This document shows, piece by piece, positions 42,236 through 54,556 of a stretch of 64,000 nt of DNA. Both the position numbers and the translations under genes were made by a program. Under the pieces are notes generated by a model. It was given only the letters and a program-made list of their open reading frames with translations, was not told where the DNA came from and did not search any database. Positions within the stretch are counted from its first letter, which is position 1; every line of letters begins with the position of its first letter. The stretch is from Hetaerina americana. Lineage: Eukaryota > Arthropoda > Insecta > Odonata > Calopterygidae. The stretch spans positions 36,365,351 through 36,429,350 of the forward strand of contig JAKTNV010000001.1 of NCBI GenBank assembly GCA_022747635.1, read 5' to 3'.

Positions 42236-44080
42236 TGCGTTCTCTGATAAGGACGGGGAACATATTTTTATGCTTTAAGATTTAAACGATAAGCATTCTA
42301 AATAATTTACCCCATACTGTGAGCTCACGAGGAAGGTCGGGAGATTGGAGATGAATTTGCTCATGGAGACTATTCTCGTGTCCACGTGACTCCGATTCCT
42401 GAATCAGCGCGTGTTTGCAATTTTAGTTCAACAAGTTGAAAATTTTAATTAGATACCCTAAATAAACTTGGCATATATCTAGCGGAATAATATACTAAAA
42501 AATGACTCAATGAAAGTTGTATTTTGTAACACACATTAAATGAGTGTCCTGAATAACGGAATTTGTGGCTGGTAGAAAGAAAACACTTTCGTGATGAATT
42601 GTTTACGACCGGGGTTTCTTCACTAAATCCACCAAGTTACAAATACGTTAAACAATCTGCTAACAGGCTCAGTCACCAAGACCCTGCAACCAACTGTTTG
42701 TAAACTTTGCCAACAAAATGTGGGAAACCAGTTCTAAAAGAAGGAAATGTGGAAAAATTATCTATAGGCTCAATTATTTACAAAAAAACTTTATTTATTT
42801 CATATACGGAGACCAATACTCTTTTAAATACTAAACTGTCCAACTTCTATCTCAGATTCTTATTTTTTCAGTTTTGACTGAAAAGTTACAGTATATTCTA
42901 AATATTATTTAATAACTAAATTTATAAAATAAGTGATGAAATCGTGTTCTTTATCTTAGGTAAGCCATTAGGTATAACAGTTTAAGAACAACTGCCTTTG
43001 AAATTATTTTTCATAGAAAAATGTCTCAAATAGTGTAAAGGAGATCATTAGGGAAAGGTTAGGGTTTTAAAAAGTTTATTACTTTCTTAACCCTTCTTAA
43101 AAGCCTCCGAAAAAGTTTCTCTATATCTTTTTTAAATAATGGGATGCCTATAAATTGAATGCTATTTCATTGTTTCAAGCAATGCACTTTATTATCTCGA
43201 TGTTACTGAAAGTGACGTGGTTGAAGTCGTTTGATCGAAAATAAACTGAAAGAGGAATATTTATTTTCAATGCGTCAAAATTTGGAAAACCCTGCCCGGG
43301 ATTTCTTGTAACAAATTTATTTCTTCTTCAGAGCGTTATTCCACTCAGATTCAGGGTGAATATACGGCAAGAGTATATCGGTTAAAATCAGCAGTCGCTA
43401 TCTAGTTCGCAAAAGTTCACACAGACATGAAGGAGGATCCATTGGGGCTGGTGATTTTCGGATAAAGAACATGTCATTGACGAAATAAATCCTAAATTCT
43501 CTCAAAAAGTGCATGCCGAAAGAGTGGATATTTAAAAAATTTTACGGTCATTCCATATAATTGCAATACATTACTTCGTCGAGAAGGCGTTTGCAGAATG
43601 TTTTCGATGAAGTCAATTGAAAGAACCTGATGAATGACCGCATAGATGAGAATATACGATGATCTCAAGTTTTTTAGTAACTCTATTTACAGATCTTGTG
43701 ATGCTTAAGATTTTATCAAGTACTTGTTAAGCAACAATCGCCTCATCCTTTATTTGCAAAGATGCATTTCCTTTAATTTCACAACTAATGCGGAGATTTC
43801 CGATTGATGATCTATTTGCATCAATGAGTAAGCGATGTGGCAAACATCCATTCGAAGTAGCAAGTTAGGAGAAAAGTGAGTATCTCGTTTCGAAAAGAAA
43901 TCATCTCTTTCACGATACATTAGAGTGGCAATATTTTCAAGCTTCTTGGTTTCAAGCTGGTTCCTAAGATATTTTGGTCTCTACTTTGATTTGGAACCTG
44001 AGAAATATTTTCTGCAGTAATAGCATGATTTTCTTTTGATGATCCACTCTCACAGCATGTAATGAAAAAAATGAGCAACG
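42236..44080. other. AT-rich non-coding stretch
   Basis: There is no open frame of interest and no repeat or RNA that I recognise. Confidence 0.6.
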
Positions 44081-47000
44081 GTTAAAAATGGGAAATGTTC
44101 CGAGAAAAGCCTGCTTTCACGCCGTGCGACTGAGAATGGGCGGATATTCCTCCCCCTCCCCTCCCTCCACTCAAATGCCATGGGAGACACGCTCTTCGTG
44201 CCGGCTTACAGTTAGGATTTCCCGATGAAAATATTTGATATCGCGGTGCAGCGTTGATAACGCACGTGGGAGCCCTCAATACGGAATAATCCGCAGTTGA
44301 TCGTGGGATAGGAAATCCAATGTCCGGCAAAATGCGCAAAAGCGGTCGCGGAACTTATTTTTTTTCTTCCCTGAACGGCGCGATAAGAAGGGCGAAGTAT
44401 GGACACGCACTGCGAGTCATTGCCTATTTTTTCTAATCCCTCCAATACTTGGATCCGTGGACGATCGTAAATCACACACTTTTTTCGATCGGAAAAAGAG
44501 AGCTGTCCGATGCCTCCAAACCTAGCAAAGTCCCAACAAACTTCTCAGGCTTTCGTGTGTAGTTTTGACCGGCGTCCGAGGCAAAAAGGCCATGACCCGC
44601 AGGGGGGCGAGAGCCAACCCTTAAGAAAAAATAAATAAGAGAGAAAAATCGACGAGAGGGTTCCAAAGGGGAAGAGGAAAGGTGCGGAGAAGTGACCGAG
44701 GGCATGGAGGGAAAGAAGGAAAACAATCAAAGTGGAAGGAATTAAGGGAGGCGAAGATATACGAAGAGAGTGTGGACAGGAACGAGATTTGAGGAATAGA
44801 AACATAAAGTGGAAGCGGAGAAGGGAATGTTGGGGCTAAGCATACATTTCAGAATACTAACTGTTCAAACTAATGCCACAGTACCATCTTCACTGGGATT
44901 CTGGTGTTTCATTGGAGCATATTCCCAACTAAACCATTAAAAGATATGACAAGAAGTGCAGCTGTTGATTGGTGTGAAGGAAAAAACGGTTGGTGGTCGC
45001 CTATTGTGGTGGGGTTCATTTAAGCTACGAAATGACGATCAGATCTTAAATGTGTAGATAATTGTTAATAATATTCCTCTCATTGTTTGCACATCACAGT
45101 TTAGGGAACTAAATTCACCCATTCACATACATAAAGACGCGCAGAAGCTTGATACTCAAAAACACAAAACTATTCTAAATGAAGCCGAATTTGTAATTAC
45201 TGTTGAATATTCTTCACCGGCTACGATTGTTCCTGAATTTAAAAAATCAAGAATATAGACCCATAAGTCATGTGCGAAGAGATATGCTTCTGGACATGCA
45301 TATCAAGTCAGAAGTCAAAATTATCATTGGAACGGATTTGAATGAATTTGGAATGAAGAGAACTAATTAGAGATAAATTAACAATCGCGCTGGTCAAATT
45401 GCGAAAGAAAAAAACACATGAATGAATACCCCATAAAATAATTTTAATATACGTGAATGCAATTTAGAATATCGGAATAAAAATAAATGAAGTAACATTA
45501 CGCTATTTCGCCAACTCTGTGCCGCTTGGAAAATCATGTCGCATTATGCATCGTTGTGGTTGGATAGAGAATAATACAATGACCATTCTAGTACTCTGAG
45601 GTCCATAGCAAATTGATCCGGAACGGTTGGTAACATCCTGGCGCATAGAAACCGACTTTCATCCGTGCCGCGGTTGATGACACGATGGCACAGAGATGCC
45701 CAAAGATGAAGCTTCAAACTTTCCTGTCAACACGTTCTCGACCAAGAGATAAACGATACGTCCTAGTAAGAGGATGAGACCGACGAAAAATAGTGATAAA
45801 ATTCAAACGGACATAAAGGGCTAAAGGGCCATGGTGTAAGGACGCGGAACATGGGACGGACGCCTTGGGAGAAAATATTGGCTGATGGAGCTGAGAGATG
45901 ATTCGTGGGAGACGACACCCGGGACCTCCCTCAGCCTCACGGAAACCAAGAGCAGGTGGTAAGCCTACGGGGGATCACCCCAGGGCGGGGGTGGGGAGGG
46001 AAGGAGGATAGTGGGCTCGGAATAAACTGAAAGCGGGCGGTACTTGTTGGAGCACAAGGGGGCAATGTGAAACGGTGGAAGGAAAAGGAAGAGACGGTGG
46101 CGACGCATCCACCCACGCTGAAGATGCGCTCTCCGGCATCCGCGCTGACCAACCTGCAGCGTCACTCCGGCGCGTTTTGTTACTATATAATCCATCACCT
46201 GTTCCGGCCCTCGTGCCACGCTCACTCAAAAACCTCAACATTACGAGGGTCCGGATACCATAACCGGGGCATTACGTTTCGTAATGAGATCGGCTTCGGA
46301 AAAGGGACGTCATCTCTTAACGATCGCCCCATAATTTCCATGTCTGAAAAGTTGCAAGTCAATATTTCATTTCTAGTCATTCGCCCAAGGTATGGTGCAT
46401 GTCATATAGTGCATAATTATGTTAAAAACACTATAATGATTGCATGAGTTGCTATGATAACAAACGCGATTTACTTCGCGAGCTATCTTACCACGCGGCA
46501 TAATTTTCTGTCACTTCGTAAAGCGGATTAGTGTTATACTTAAACCTTGCCTTTCCTCATATTAAAGGAATGCGAAGAAGGAAAGCATCGTCTACTATCA
46601 CTTAAAGGAAAACGAAATGAGCAGAAATTAAAATAACACATTTTACGAGAATTTTTCAATTGGTAACGCAGCAGGGAATGAGAAAGACCATGTCCGAATT
46701 CCTATGCCCACACCTATCCAATAAGCAATGTAATCTTCTAACTTCCATTCTACATCGAATAAGCCACCTAGAATGATACAGCACTATTTCACAGGTGATC
46801 AACAAAATGCTTCACTCTATTCAACTTCTATAAGCATTTTTCCTGGACATGACAATTTACACTACCCATTCGGTGTATTGTATCATTTAAGCTCGTCAGA
46901 CATTAGAGAGCGAGGAGAAAGAGCAATATATAAACATCATTAGCAAGTAAACTTATTAAATTTAAGCGTTGATTTGATAAACCTCAAGGTTGTATGTTTC

Positions 47001-49430
47001 TCTTACATGCTCCAAGTTGATGCCTTAACCTGTGTTAATCTCCTATCAACCACTTTCGTTACTGAGGACAACTAATAGTGGCCAAACTCCATAGATTAGT
47101 CGAATATTCCAAATACATAGAGCATAATTCTGTATCATACATAAAACACACTTTGACCACACAGCCGTCAACTTTGCAGATGATATAAAATATTTCAAAG
47201 CTCATTTCATTTGTACACGAGTGAAAAGAAAAAGACAAATATGTATATATAGGGGGCGGCGCTTAAATCCAAATAAACCTTACCTCGAATGAAATTTCCT
47301 CGCCGGGTTAGCGAAACCTTCCCCAGACTTCTTCGAAGCATTATATATAGCCACAATATCGCCAACAGTTGCTCTGGGGTACCAGAAGAATCGAACTATT
47401 TCGAAATATAACGCCCATCGCGAACACTTTTGAAAAAAGCGGCTCTTCGATTGTACTCCGCACTTGTACGTAACATCTCGGCCACTTTGAGGTTATTACT
47501 GTTTACTAGATGCCTATAGCTTTCAAGAACGCCAATTGCGACCTCCAGTGGAACTACGGTATGGCGGGGAATTCAAATTGAAATGTCCGGATTTAAGGGT
47601 CGCACCCTGTATGCCTGATGCTGCATGACGAAAGTAGCAGTAAACCTTTTAACTTAAGGGTCGACGAGGCACGAAACTCGCAAAAGTTCGACGACGTCCG
47701 ATTTTAATAGAGCGCATCATTTGCTTCCGGAGAAACCAAGTGACGGCGGCGACAGCGGCGTACCTCAGGGTCACCTTATCGGTCTCCGGACTTCTCTTTC
47801 CACGTTTTCCGGTCAAGAATGCCCCCGAGTTCTCGGCGGTGCGTTTTGCGCCTTAATCTACGACAAAAACGACCCGCGATGCATACGCGGGCCTCTTCGC
47901 CGAGGGTGAATCATGATACTAATGAAAAGCAAACGCGAACCGCGAGCCTAGGCGCGCGCCCTCGAGCCTACGGATAAGCTCGCGCAGGGAACGTCGGCAT
48001 ACGAATCGTTTTATGTGCCCATCGTTGTCCCGCTTCGCGATTTCCCCACCCACAAATCTCCCTTGGTGGGCGCTCATAAAAAGATCTTATCTCGCGAAAT
48101 TGCACCGTGCGCTCCAAGTGTTTTGCACTTGCTGCCGTGGGAAAGAAGCAATTTAAACCGGAGTTCATTAGCGAACTTAAGCACCGGAACATTAATGAGG
48201 TACATATATTGATTTCCTAAAAAATACAACGGTAATATTAACGATTCTTTCAACCTTTGCACTTTTTGGCTATTACATCTCGTTTGCGCTTCAGCGATGC
48301 AATGAATAAGTACGGAATGCTCAATGTGTTACATAAATTAAAGTCTTCCGCGGTATCAACAAACTGCACTAATGGCAACGATTCACTGTATACCCCCATT
48401 CTAATACGAGTGGAACTGATCGATTAAAGAAGTTTATAGGGACTGAAACAGTAATTGATGCAACGTTGCGACTTTTCTCAGTTACGGACTCGATAAAAAT
48501 ACTTAGCGGATAACGATTGCGAAATAGAAATTGAATACAATGCGTTTGACCAAGTAATTTAATTGATATGATTTCGCCTTACGACATACATGAACTTAAG
48601 TCAATGTAACCACTCGCAGCAAGAAAGTCAGAAGAAGTTCAACCAACTTTTTTTTACCACTTTCTGACTAAAAAAGGGTATTTTTCTCCATTCACTGGTT
48701 AGGGAAACTGAAATGTAGCGAAGATAGCTTCTTATCATTCATCATGAAGAAATAATTGTGATGGAACTCAAATTAAATGTATCTTTTTCAGATTACATTG
48801 TGAAACCAGAAAAATTTGGGTGCCAATCTCAGAGGTCGGACTTTGCGAATTATTTTGGTGGCCAAAAGAAATCACATCGCAAATTTCTTCAGGAATGTGA
48901 GCATGGCATTTCTTCGCGTAATCTCAATAAATTACAGTTGCAAGGGCTCGCAAACTAAGTTCAACATGCCCAGCAATTTAAGACATAGAATATGTGACTT
49001 TTCAAAAACAAAGCAACGTTATGCCTAATTACGACTTCAGATTCAGATCACATCAGATTTAGATCAACAGAACTTTTATTTTATGCCTTCTTTCATTTCA
49101 ATCACTTAAAGGAAGCAGTTGAACTCAAAATGCATGTATTTAGATTCTGGAAAATTCAGGGAAATCTAATTCTTTTTTAAATTTTCATCCAATCACGTCA
49201 ATGAAAGATCATAAATGCGATCTTCTAAAATTTTTCCAGCTGTCCTTACCACAAGGATTGAAATATCAAGATGAACGATATACAAGCTATATAGTGAACA
49301 ATGTAGGTAAAAAATTAATTTCAAATTTTTACATAGAAGACGTTTTATCACAAGCAAAAACTAATTAAAATGGGAATTGTAAAATCAAGCATTTATTTTA
49401 CACCAAACACTAATACCACAGTTATCAACC
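44081..49430. other. Mixed non-coding stretch with several G+C-rich patches
   Basis: Positions 44090-44830, 45900-46340 and 47640-48200 are G+C- and CpG-richer islands in an AT-rich background. They contain overlapping frames of up to 126 codons with no recognisable domains. The patch at 47640-48200 has a balanced, non-repetitive composition (gacggcggcgacagcggcg near 47741), unlike the purine-rich tracts, so it is the best of the three for a search for conserved exons or enhancers. No splice-bounded exon can be defended. Confidence 0.45.
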
Positions 49431-49676
49431 CGAAGGTTTGTTTGATAGACGATGTTAGAGCTCAAGCAATACTAAGCCAAACAGCGAGTAAAATTCACAC
49501 ATCAGGTTAGGGAGGTCAGTTCCATTCCCTATACCCTCTATGTTTCCCCAGGAAGATCTGGCGCATGAAATATCACACAGCTTGAGCGAAGCTGAGGAGC
49601 CAGAAGCGATCTAAGGGAATCCAAACTGGGCCCTAATGATCGGTAGTCCAGTGCTCTACCCACAGGACTACCACGT
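49431..49676 (-). mobile_element. tRNA-headed SINE, family 1, copy C
   Basis: On the minus strand the head begins near 49676 (cgtggtagtcctgtgggtag), matching the head of the copy at 51335-51597. The B box has been lost in a divergent region. The body matches that copy closely: the plus-strand blocks aaattcacacatcagg, ttaggg-ggtca, ccattccct, tttccccaggaagatctgg and gctcaagcaatactaag all have counterparts in the same order. It lies about 1.9 kb from that copy in the same orientation. It is diverged and certainly not a functional tRNA. Confidence 0.88.
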
Positions 49677-51322
49677 ATCATCACACACTGGTATCACGAC
49701 TAAGAGTCGTCTTGTACAGAGATAATACCTTTTTCCCAACTGATCTGTATGAATTAAAACGGCATTTTTCGCTCTTTTAACCCGAAGCCCCTCGCTCCCT
49801 AAGGTATTATAAAACGACAGAAAGTCTTGGGAGGGACGAGTGAAAGTGAGCTGATGGCGGCCAAGCCGCTCAGACAAATCCATCCTTCGGATTTTTGGCA
49901 TCCAGGGCAAAATTAATACAAAAAATTGATTATATGAAAGCATATTTTCAGCTCGTTTATAAAGTCTTCGCCCTGCTCGCCGGTCCCACTTAAAGAGAGA
50001 CCCCGCGATCCTCCCACCCTCTCATCATCGCCTCCAATTACGCACGCATCCACGCCCCTCGTCCCGGACTGCGTCCCTGTGCTCTGGAAATGAAATAAAT
50101 ATACTCCCGTTTCCACGGCGACTGAAGTGGAAAGGCCGTGGTGAAGAAACCACATCCCCTCTCTCGTCCCATCACTCTCTTCCTCTCCCCCCCCCTACAT
50201 CACCACGTTTCCCCCATATCGATACAAAAAAGCGAAACATTCCTGCTTAATTTGAGCCTCTCTCATTAACATAAAGAACCGGATGTCCAGCGGGTAAGGC
50301 CGTTGGGCCGTCCGCTTCCTAGGTGGCCTTCCTCTATCCTTCCCCATTCTCCCTCCCTCTACTCCCCTCGCCCAGCTGACCGTGAGGTCATCAACGGCTT
50401 CGATTCTGGTTTTATTGACTTTCCCTATTACGGTGTCCCTCCTCACGACCCTGCGCGCCATGGGCATTGGGATAGCGCTACCGGATATTTGCCCGAGAAA
50501 ATAAATGCGAGATCCAAAATAATCGATTATGTGTATAATATATGTATAGATCCTCTACGCCCTTCCCAAACCATTTCACACGCCTTTTCCCTTGAAATTC
50601 TGCTACCTCTCTTCGACGAGAAACGTGAGGAAATTAAAGAAAAAAGATTAAATCCCATGTAAGTTTTTTTTTCAACGAAGCCATTCCTGTTTTCTCTCTT
50701 CATTAAGGAGCATCTCAAATCTCTAAGTTTTTACTCCAACTTAACGTGCCGGGAAAGAGGCAAAAAAAGAGATTCTGGGCAGCAGATTATGTATGTATTG
50801 TATGACGCGGTGAGCGGGTTCCTTGGTCACTTGACCATTATTTAGCGAGCGCTATGCCAGATACTCGTACGAGAGCTCTACAAGGAGGTTAATTAATGAT
50901 TGAGGCCGAAGGCCCTTTGGGCCCGACAAGTCTCTGGAGCCCGTCGGTAGGATGGAGATCCATCTTTCCTTCGAAGTGGTGTTTGCAAAGGCGGTCCGAC
51001 TCGGATGTGTGTCGGCAAAGTTTAAAAGAGGATTAAACGGGATTATTTCTGTTTTCCGTCCGTTATCGGAACGCCACGCAATCAACACGAATCTTCACCG
51101 ATGACTCTTGCCTTTATTCCCTGTTCTTCCAGTGTCATGCTTCATTCTGTTAAGGGGCTTGTCAAAGCGTTGTATATTGTCGGTTTCCTTCACATCAAAC
51201 TTTTACTATTTTATTCAAAAGAGTGGGCAATGATTCATGTTAGAGTAAAAGACAGGACAGAGTAGACAGATACATACGCTGATAAAAATCTGACATTTAA
51301 TACAGTATATTGCAAAAATAAT
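49677..51322. other. Non-coding, moderately G+C-rich
   Basis: Positions 49970-50480 and 50830-51110 are G+C-richer. Frames of up to 119 codons (50303-50662, plus strand) show no domain. The stretch near 50880-51060 is non-repetitive and could be a conserved non-coding or exonic segment, but I have no evidence beyond composition. Confidence 0.45.
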
Positions 51323-51334
51323 ACATATATATAT

Positions 51335-51597
51335 ATAAACACAGGAATCAAGGTCGGTTTGGTAGGTGATGGCAGAGTTCACCAAGTACTAAGCCCTATA
51401 CGGCGTGTGAAATTCACACATCAGGGTAGGGGGGCCATTTCCTTTCCCTGTGCCGGTTATGGTTTCCCAGGAAGACCTGGTACCCGAAAAATCACTTTAG
51501 GTGGAGCTGCAGGTGCCCAGAGTGCCTTGCCCGGGAATCGAACCCGGGACCCTCCGGTCAGTAGTCCAACGCTCTACCCCTTGGACTACCGCGACCC
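51335..51597 (-). mobile_element. tRNA-headed SINE, family 1, best-preserved copy
   Basis: Minus strand, starting at 51597. The head opens ggtcgcggtagtccaagggg (A-box region tagtccaaggggtagagcg), passes through ttggactactgaccggag, and reaches an intact B box with a perfect T-arm stem (cccgg-gttcgatt-cccgg). The 3' side of an acceptor stem is missing, and the anticodon stem does not pair well, so this is a SINE head rather than a tRNA gene. The roughly 185-bp body contains every block used to find the other copies and ends near 51335. Both flanks read acatatatatat (51323-51334 and 51598-51609), which fits a 12-bp target-site duplication. Because the target is an AT microsatellite, that evidence is weak. 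Confidence 0.9.
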
Positions 51598-51638
51598 ACA
51601 TATATATATTTATAGTACAACTATTTATTATATATTTT

Positions 51639-51721
51639 AAAATATAATATAATAAACATTATAAAATATAATATAATAATTATTATAAAATATAATGTGA
51701 TAAACATCATAAAATATAATA
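51639..51721. repeat. 24-bp tandem repeat, about 3.5 units
   Basis: Units begin at 51639, 51663 and 51687, each starting aaaatataat and ending with -at, with a partial fourth from 51711. Units differ at a few positions (for example aacattat, attattat and aacatcat ends). Confidence 0.9.
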
Positions 51722-51736
51722 TTTATATGTTTTTTT

Positions 51737-51760
51737 AGTGAAACGTTAATTTCGTGTGTA

Positions 51761-51853
<93 letters not shown>

Positions 51854-51901
51854 TTATATATATATATTAATTTTTATTTTACACAAAACTAACGTTTCAC
51901 T
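51737..51901. repeat. Inverted repeat around an (AT)n core
   Basis: A 21-bp arm at 51737-51757 (beginning agtgaaacgtta) is the reverse complement of 51881-51901 at 19 of 21 positions. Between them lie 123 bases that are nearly all AT dinucleotides and therefore themselves self-complementary. The whole block is a 165-bp near-palindrome that could extrude as a long hairpin. The right arm continues into gaagcagtg... and a small cttctg/cagaag stem (51929-51946). Arms of the gaaacgtt type next to simple repeats are reminiscent of Penelope-like element 3' ends placed tail to tail, but no coding sequence confirms this. Confidence 0.85.
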
Positions 51902-54214
51902 GAAGCAGTGTATACCATCCTTAGCTTTGAACTTCTGCTGTAACAGAAGATGAAGACTGGTAAAAATTGGATAAATCGTTACGAGAATCCTGATCACAAA
52001 TATTTATCATGCTCGAAAACTCGTGCACCGGAAACTTATGATTCTTAATTTAACAAAAATGCTCTTTTACTCCTTTTTGTTAGAGATAATTAAGTGGCCA
52101 AGATTCTCATACGGCTCATCTTGACTTCATTCACTCTGTTTCCACTAAAAATATTAAAAAGAAAGGAAATCATCTTCGTTCCTCATTCTTCTTATTCGAA
52201 AGCTTCTATAATAATCTAATTAATGACATGAAATGACGTGCACTCATACTGCCCAACTTAATGGGAAATGCAGACCGAGGCATAAATAACCTCGTTGCAT
52301 GCCAGTAATGTGTTTAGCGCGAAATCGCCAAATCAGCATTGATTAATAATAACAGCCACTATTAGCAGTATGAAGAACCACGCCACAGTAAAGAGTGTAA
52401 AGAAAAATAATCGTTTACTTTGCGCCAAATTGGAACGACAAAGCAAGGAGGAGCGTAAGTACACAAAACAGCTCCTGTGCCACAACTCAGAAACCCGTTT
52501 GCACGAGGATGAAAGCATTTAGCTCGGCACATGTCTCGAGGGAAGGCCCGCGCGAGGGAGGGGTTGTGCGACGGGCGATTGTTATGGTTCAATCACTCCG
52601 AATGACTCCAAACTCTGAGGCGGCGGGTGAGGATAGGACGGGAAAAGAGAGACTGTTGGGGATTGGGGGGGGGGATGAGAAGTCTGAGGAGGAGCCGACT
52701 CCCTCCCGGCTGAACCCGCGATAGAGGAGGAAGACATGCATACATAAATGCGGGCGATGTATGCGTGCGCACATTACAGCGCCAAATGATCTCTTTCTCC
52801 TGCCCGGCAAGTGCCTTTATGTTTCCCGGCACATTCCATCACCCACGCCTAAAGAGAAGACAATGAGAGGCAATAATCTCCAGAACGAGCCATTCCCAAC
52901 TCCCTTTGTTCTCTCTCTCTCGCTCTCTTCTCCTCAACCCCTCCTGGTCCCCCCCCTCACTTATCCCAATCCACTCCCCATCCTCCCCAAACTTTTAAGA
53001 CGAAAAACACTCCTTCTCCTCCCATTTCCCCGATAGTAAAGAACAATCTACCCGTTCACCTCGCAGGGTCCGAGCCGGCGCGCCCACGTTATTTTTCGTC
53101 GTTTACCACGGCAGACGCGAAAAAAAATCAAGGGAATTTTTCGCGTACACCCACTCCGGCCCGGGGAATAAAGAAAAATGAATGTTCTGGAAGGAATTCT
53201 CGGAGCCTATCCCGCGCGTAGAGAGCGTTGTGGAGACTCCGCCCGAACGAACAAACTAGTCTTCGCACCTTATTCACGGAACGAAAATAAAGCGGAAAAA
53301 AATAAATCAAACTAAAAGCCACAAATCCCACGCACGCACGCGCGCGCGTCCCCCCTCTTCTTTTTGCGAATGAATGGGATTCGTGGTCTGGGCGTCAACC
53401 TGCCTCCCCGCTGCCTACCAACCTCCCGGCCCCGCCGCTCTCGTCTTCGAAGTCTCTCTCTTTCCCCCCTCTGCTGCCATCCCGATTCCTCCTTTGAAAC
53501 GAAAGGCCACGATTTTGAGGACACTCGGAATGGACTCACGCACTCCTCCCGAAGCGTACCCATCCCCCCTCTCTCCGCTAAGGCTCCTCTTTCTCTCTCT
53601 CTGTTAACTGCGCAGAAAATTGATCTACCCTCGATCACTCAAACACTTCTGACGACGCTTCCCTGGAAATCTCCTGAGTGGATGGCAACAAAATGAAATG
53701 GAAATAGAAATTTTCACTGCCCTGAAAAAATAACGCACTGGGATAATTTAGGAAAGGAAATCGACCGTCTCGGGCGTGAAGTGGTAGAACAGCGGTGTGC
53801 AGACGAAGAGCGCACACTATACGCTGTCCACTTATTTAATCCGATGTTCAACGGGCGCTTGAAGTCTAGGCGTCATGATCAGTTCAATTTCTGTTTTTGA
53901 CTCTTAGAAGTCTTGACGCAGGTTGTAGATTATCTTGAGTATGTGAACCGCGACCGCATATTTTGTTCTTCATTTACATCTTCAAGAGAAAGAAACGCCC
54001 TCTAAAGATAAAAGGTAAATCTCACAGGTTTATTGAAGAGAAAAATTGTAAAAAATGACTTGTCACTGCCAGTTAAGCTGCAAAATTCAATAGCTGAATA
54101 TAAGTGGGTATTCATTTTTCAATGAATTCATTGCGGTGAACACCCATATTTTGGATTACCGGTTTCCACTCATCCCTAGCTATCCAAATCTGTTTCCGCT
54201 TCTTTCCTGATTTT
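51902..54214. other. Non-coding with large G+C/CT-rich block
   Basis: Positions 52480-53660 are G+C-rich, with pyrimidine runs (ctctctctctcgctctc near 52910) and a short alternating acgc/gcgc stretch (53331-53348). Open frames of up to 110 codons on both strands are low-complexity. The composition resembles the 9008-10700 block, so a promoter or leader role is possible. No start or donor comparable to the one at 8954-9007 was found. Confidence 0.45.
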
Positions 54215-54556
54215 TCACACAAACATTTTGATGCCGTTATGGTACTTGCAGTGAACCAACCCACGGCCTATGAGTATCAGCGAGGTCACTCCTACCATAG
54301 GTTTAGCATTCGCCATATCTTGCACCCGTGATGTCATAAACCAAACCCGGTCTGGTCTCACAAGTAAAGGAAATAACATTTTCATCCGGAATTCCCAATT
54401 CGCATAACGTATACTTACCTGAGGTATTAAAAATACTAGACCATCCTCGGATTTATTTCCTCGACTTTCCGAAGAAAGCGAGTGATTCTCGATTTTTTTC
54501 CTGAGGACATCGGTTTTTATGGCGGAATGGTTGCCACCATTTCCGAATGGATCCAA
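54215..54556 (-). pseudogene. Possible Ty1/copia gag-like remnant or an exon
   Basis: This is a 113-codon open frame on the minus strand. Residues 50-61 (RYANWEFRMKML) resemble the N-W-[KE]-F-R-M-x-[ML]-L motif near the start of Ty1/copia gag proteins. About 40 residues on, ANAKPMVGV...LVHCK resembles the following A-xx-I-x-L...L-x-H-I region. The spacing is roughly right, but the frame stops soon after and no protease, integrase or RT is adjacent. Alternatively, a perfect splice donor CTCAG|GTAAGTAT (GT at 54418-54417) lies inside the frame after residue 46. Positions 54419 and above could then be the 3' end of a host exon and the gag-like part would be intron. The two readings compete and both are uncertain. 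Confidence 0.3.

Noticed and set aside
51525..51597. A functional tRNA gene on the minus strand
   Set aside because: The T-arm is perfect, but the acceptor stem has no 3' partner and the anticodon stem does not pair. The sequence continues into a body shared with other copies, so it is a SINE head.
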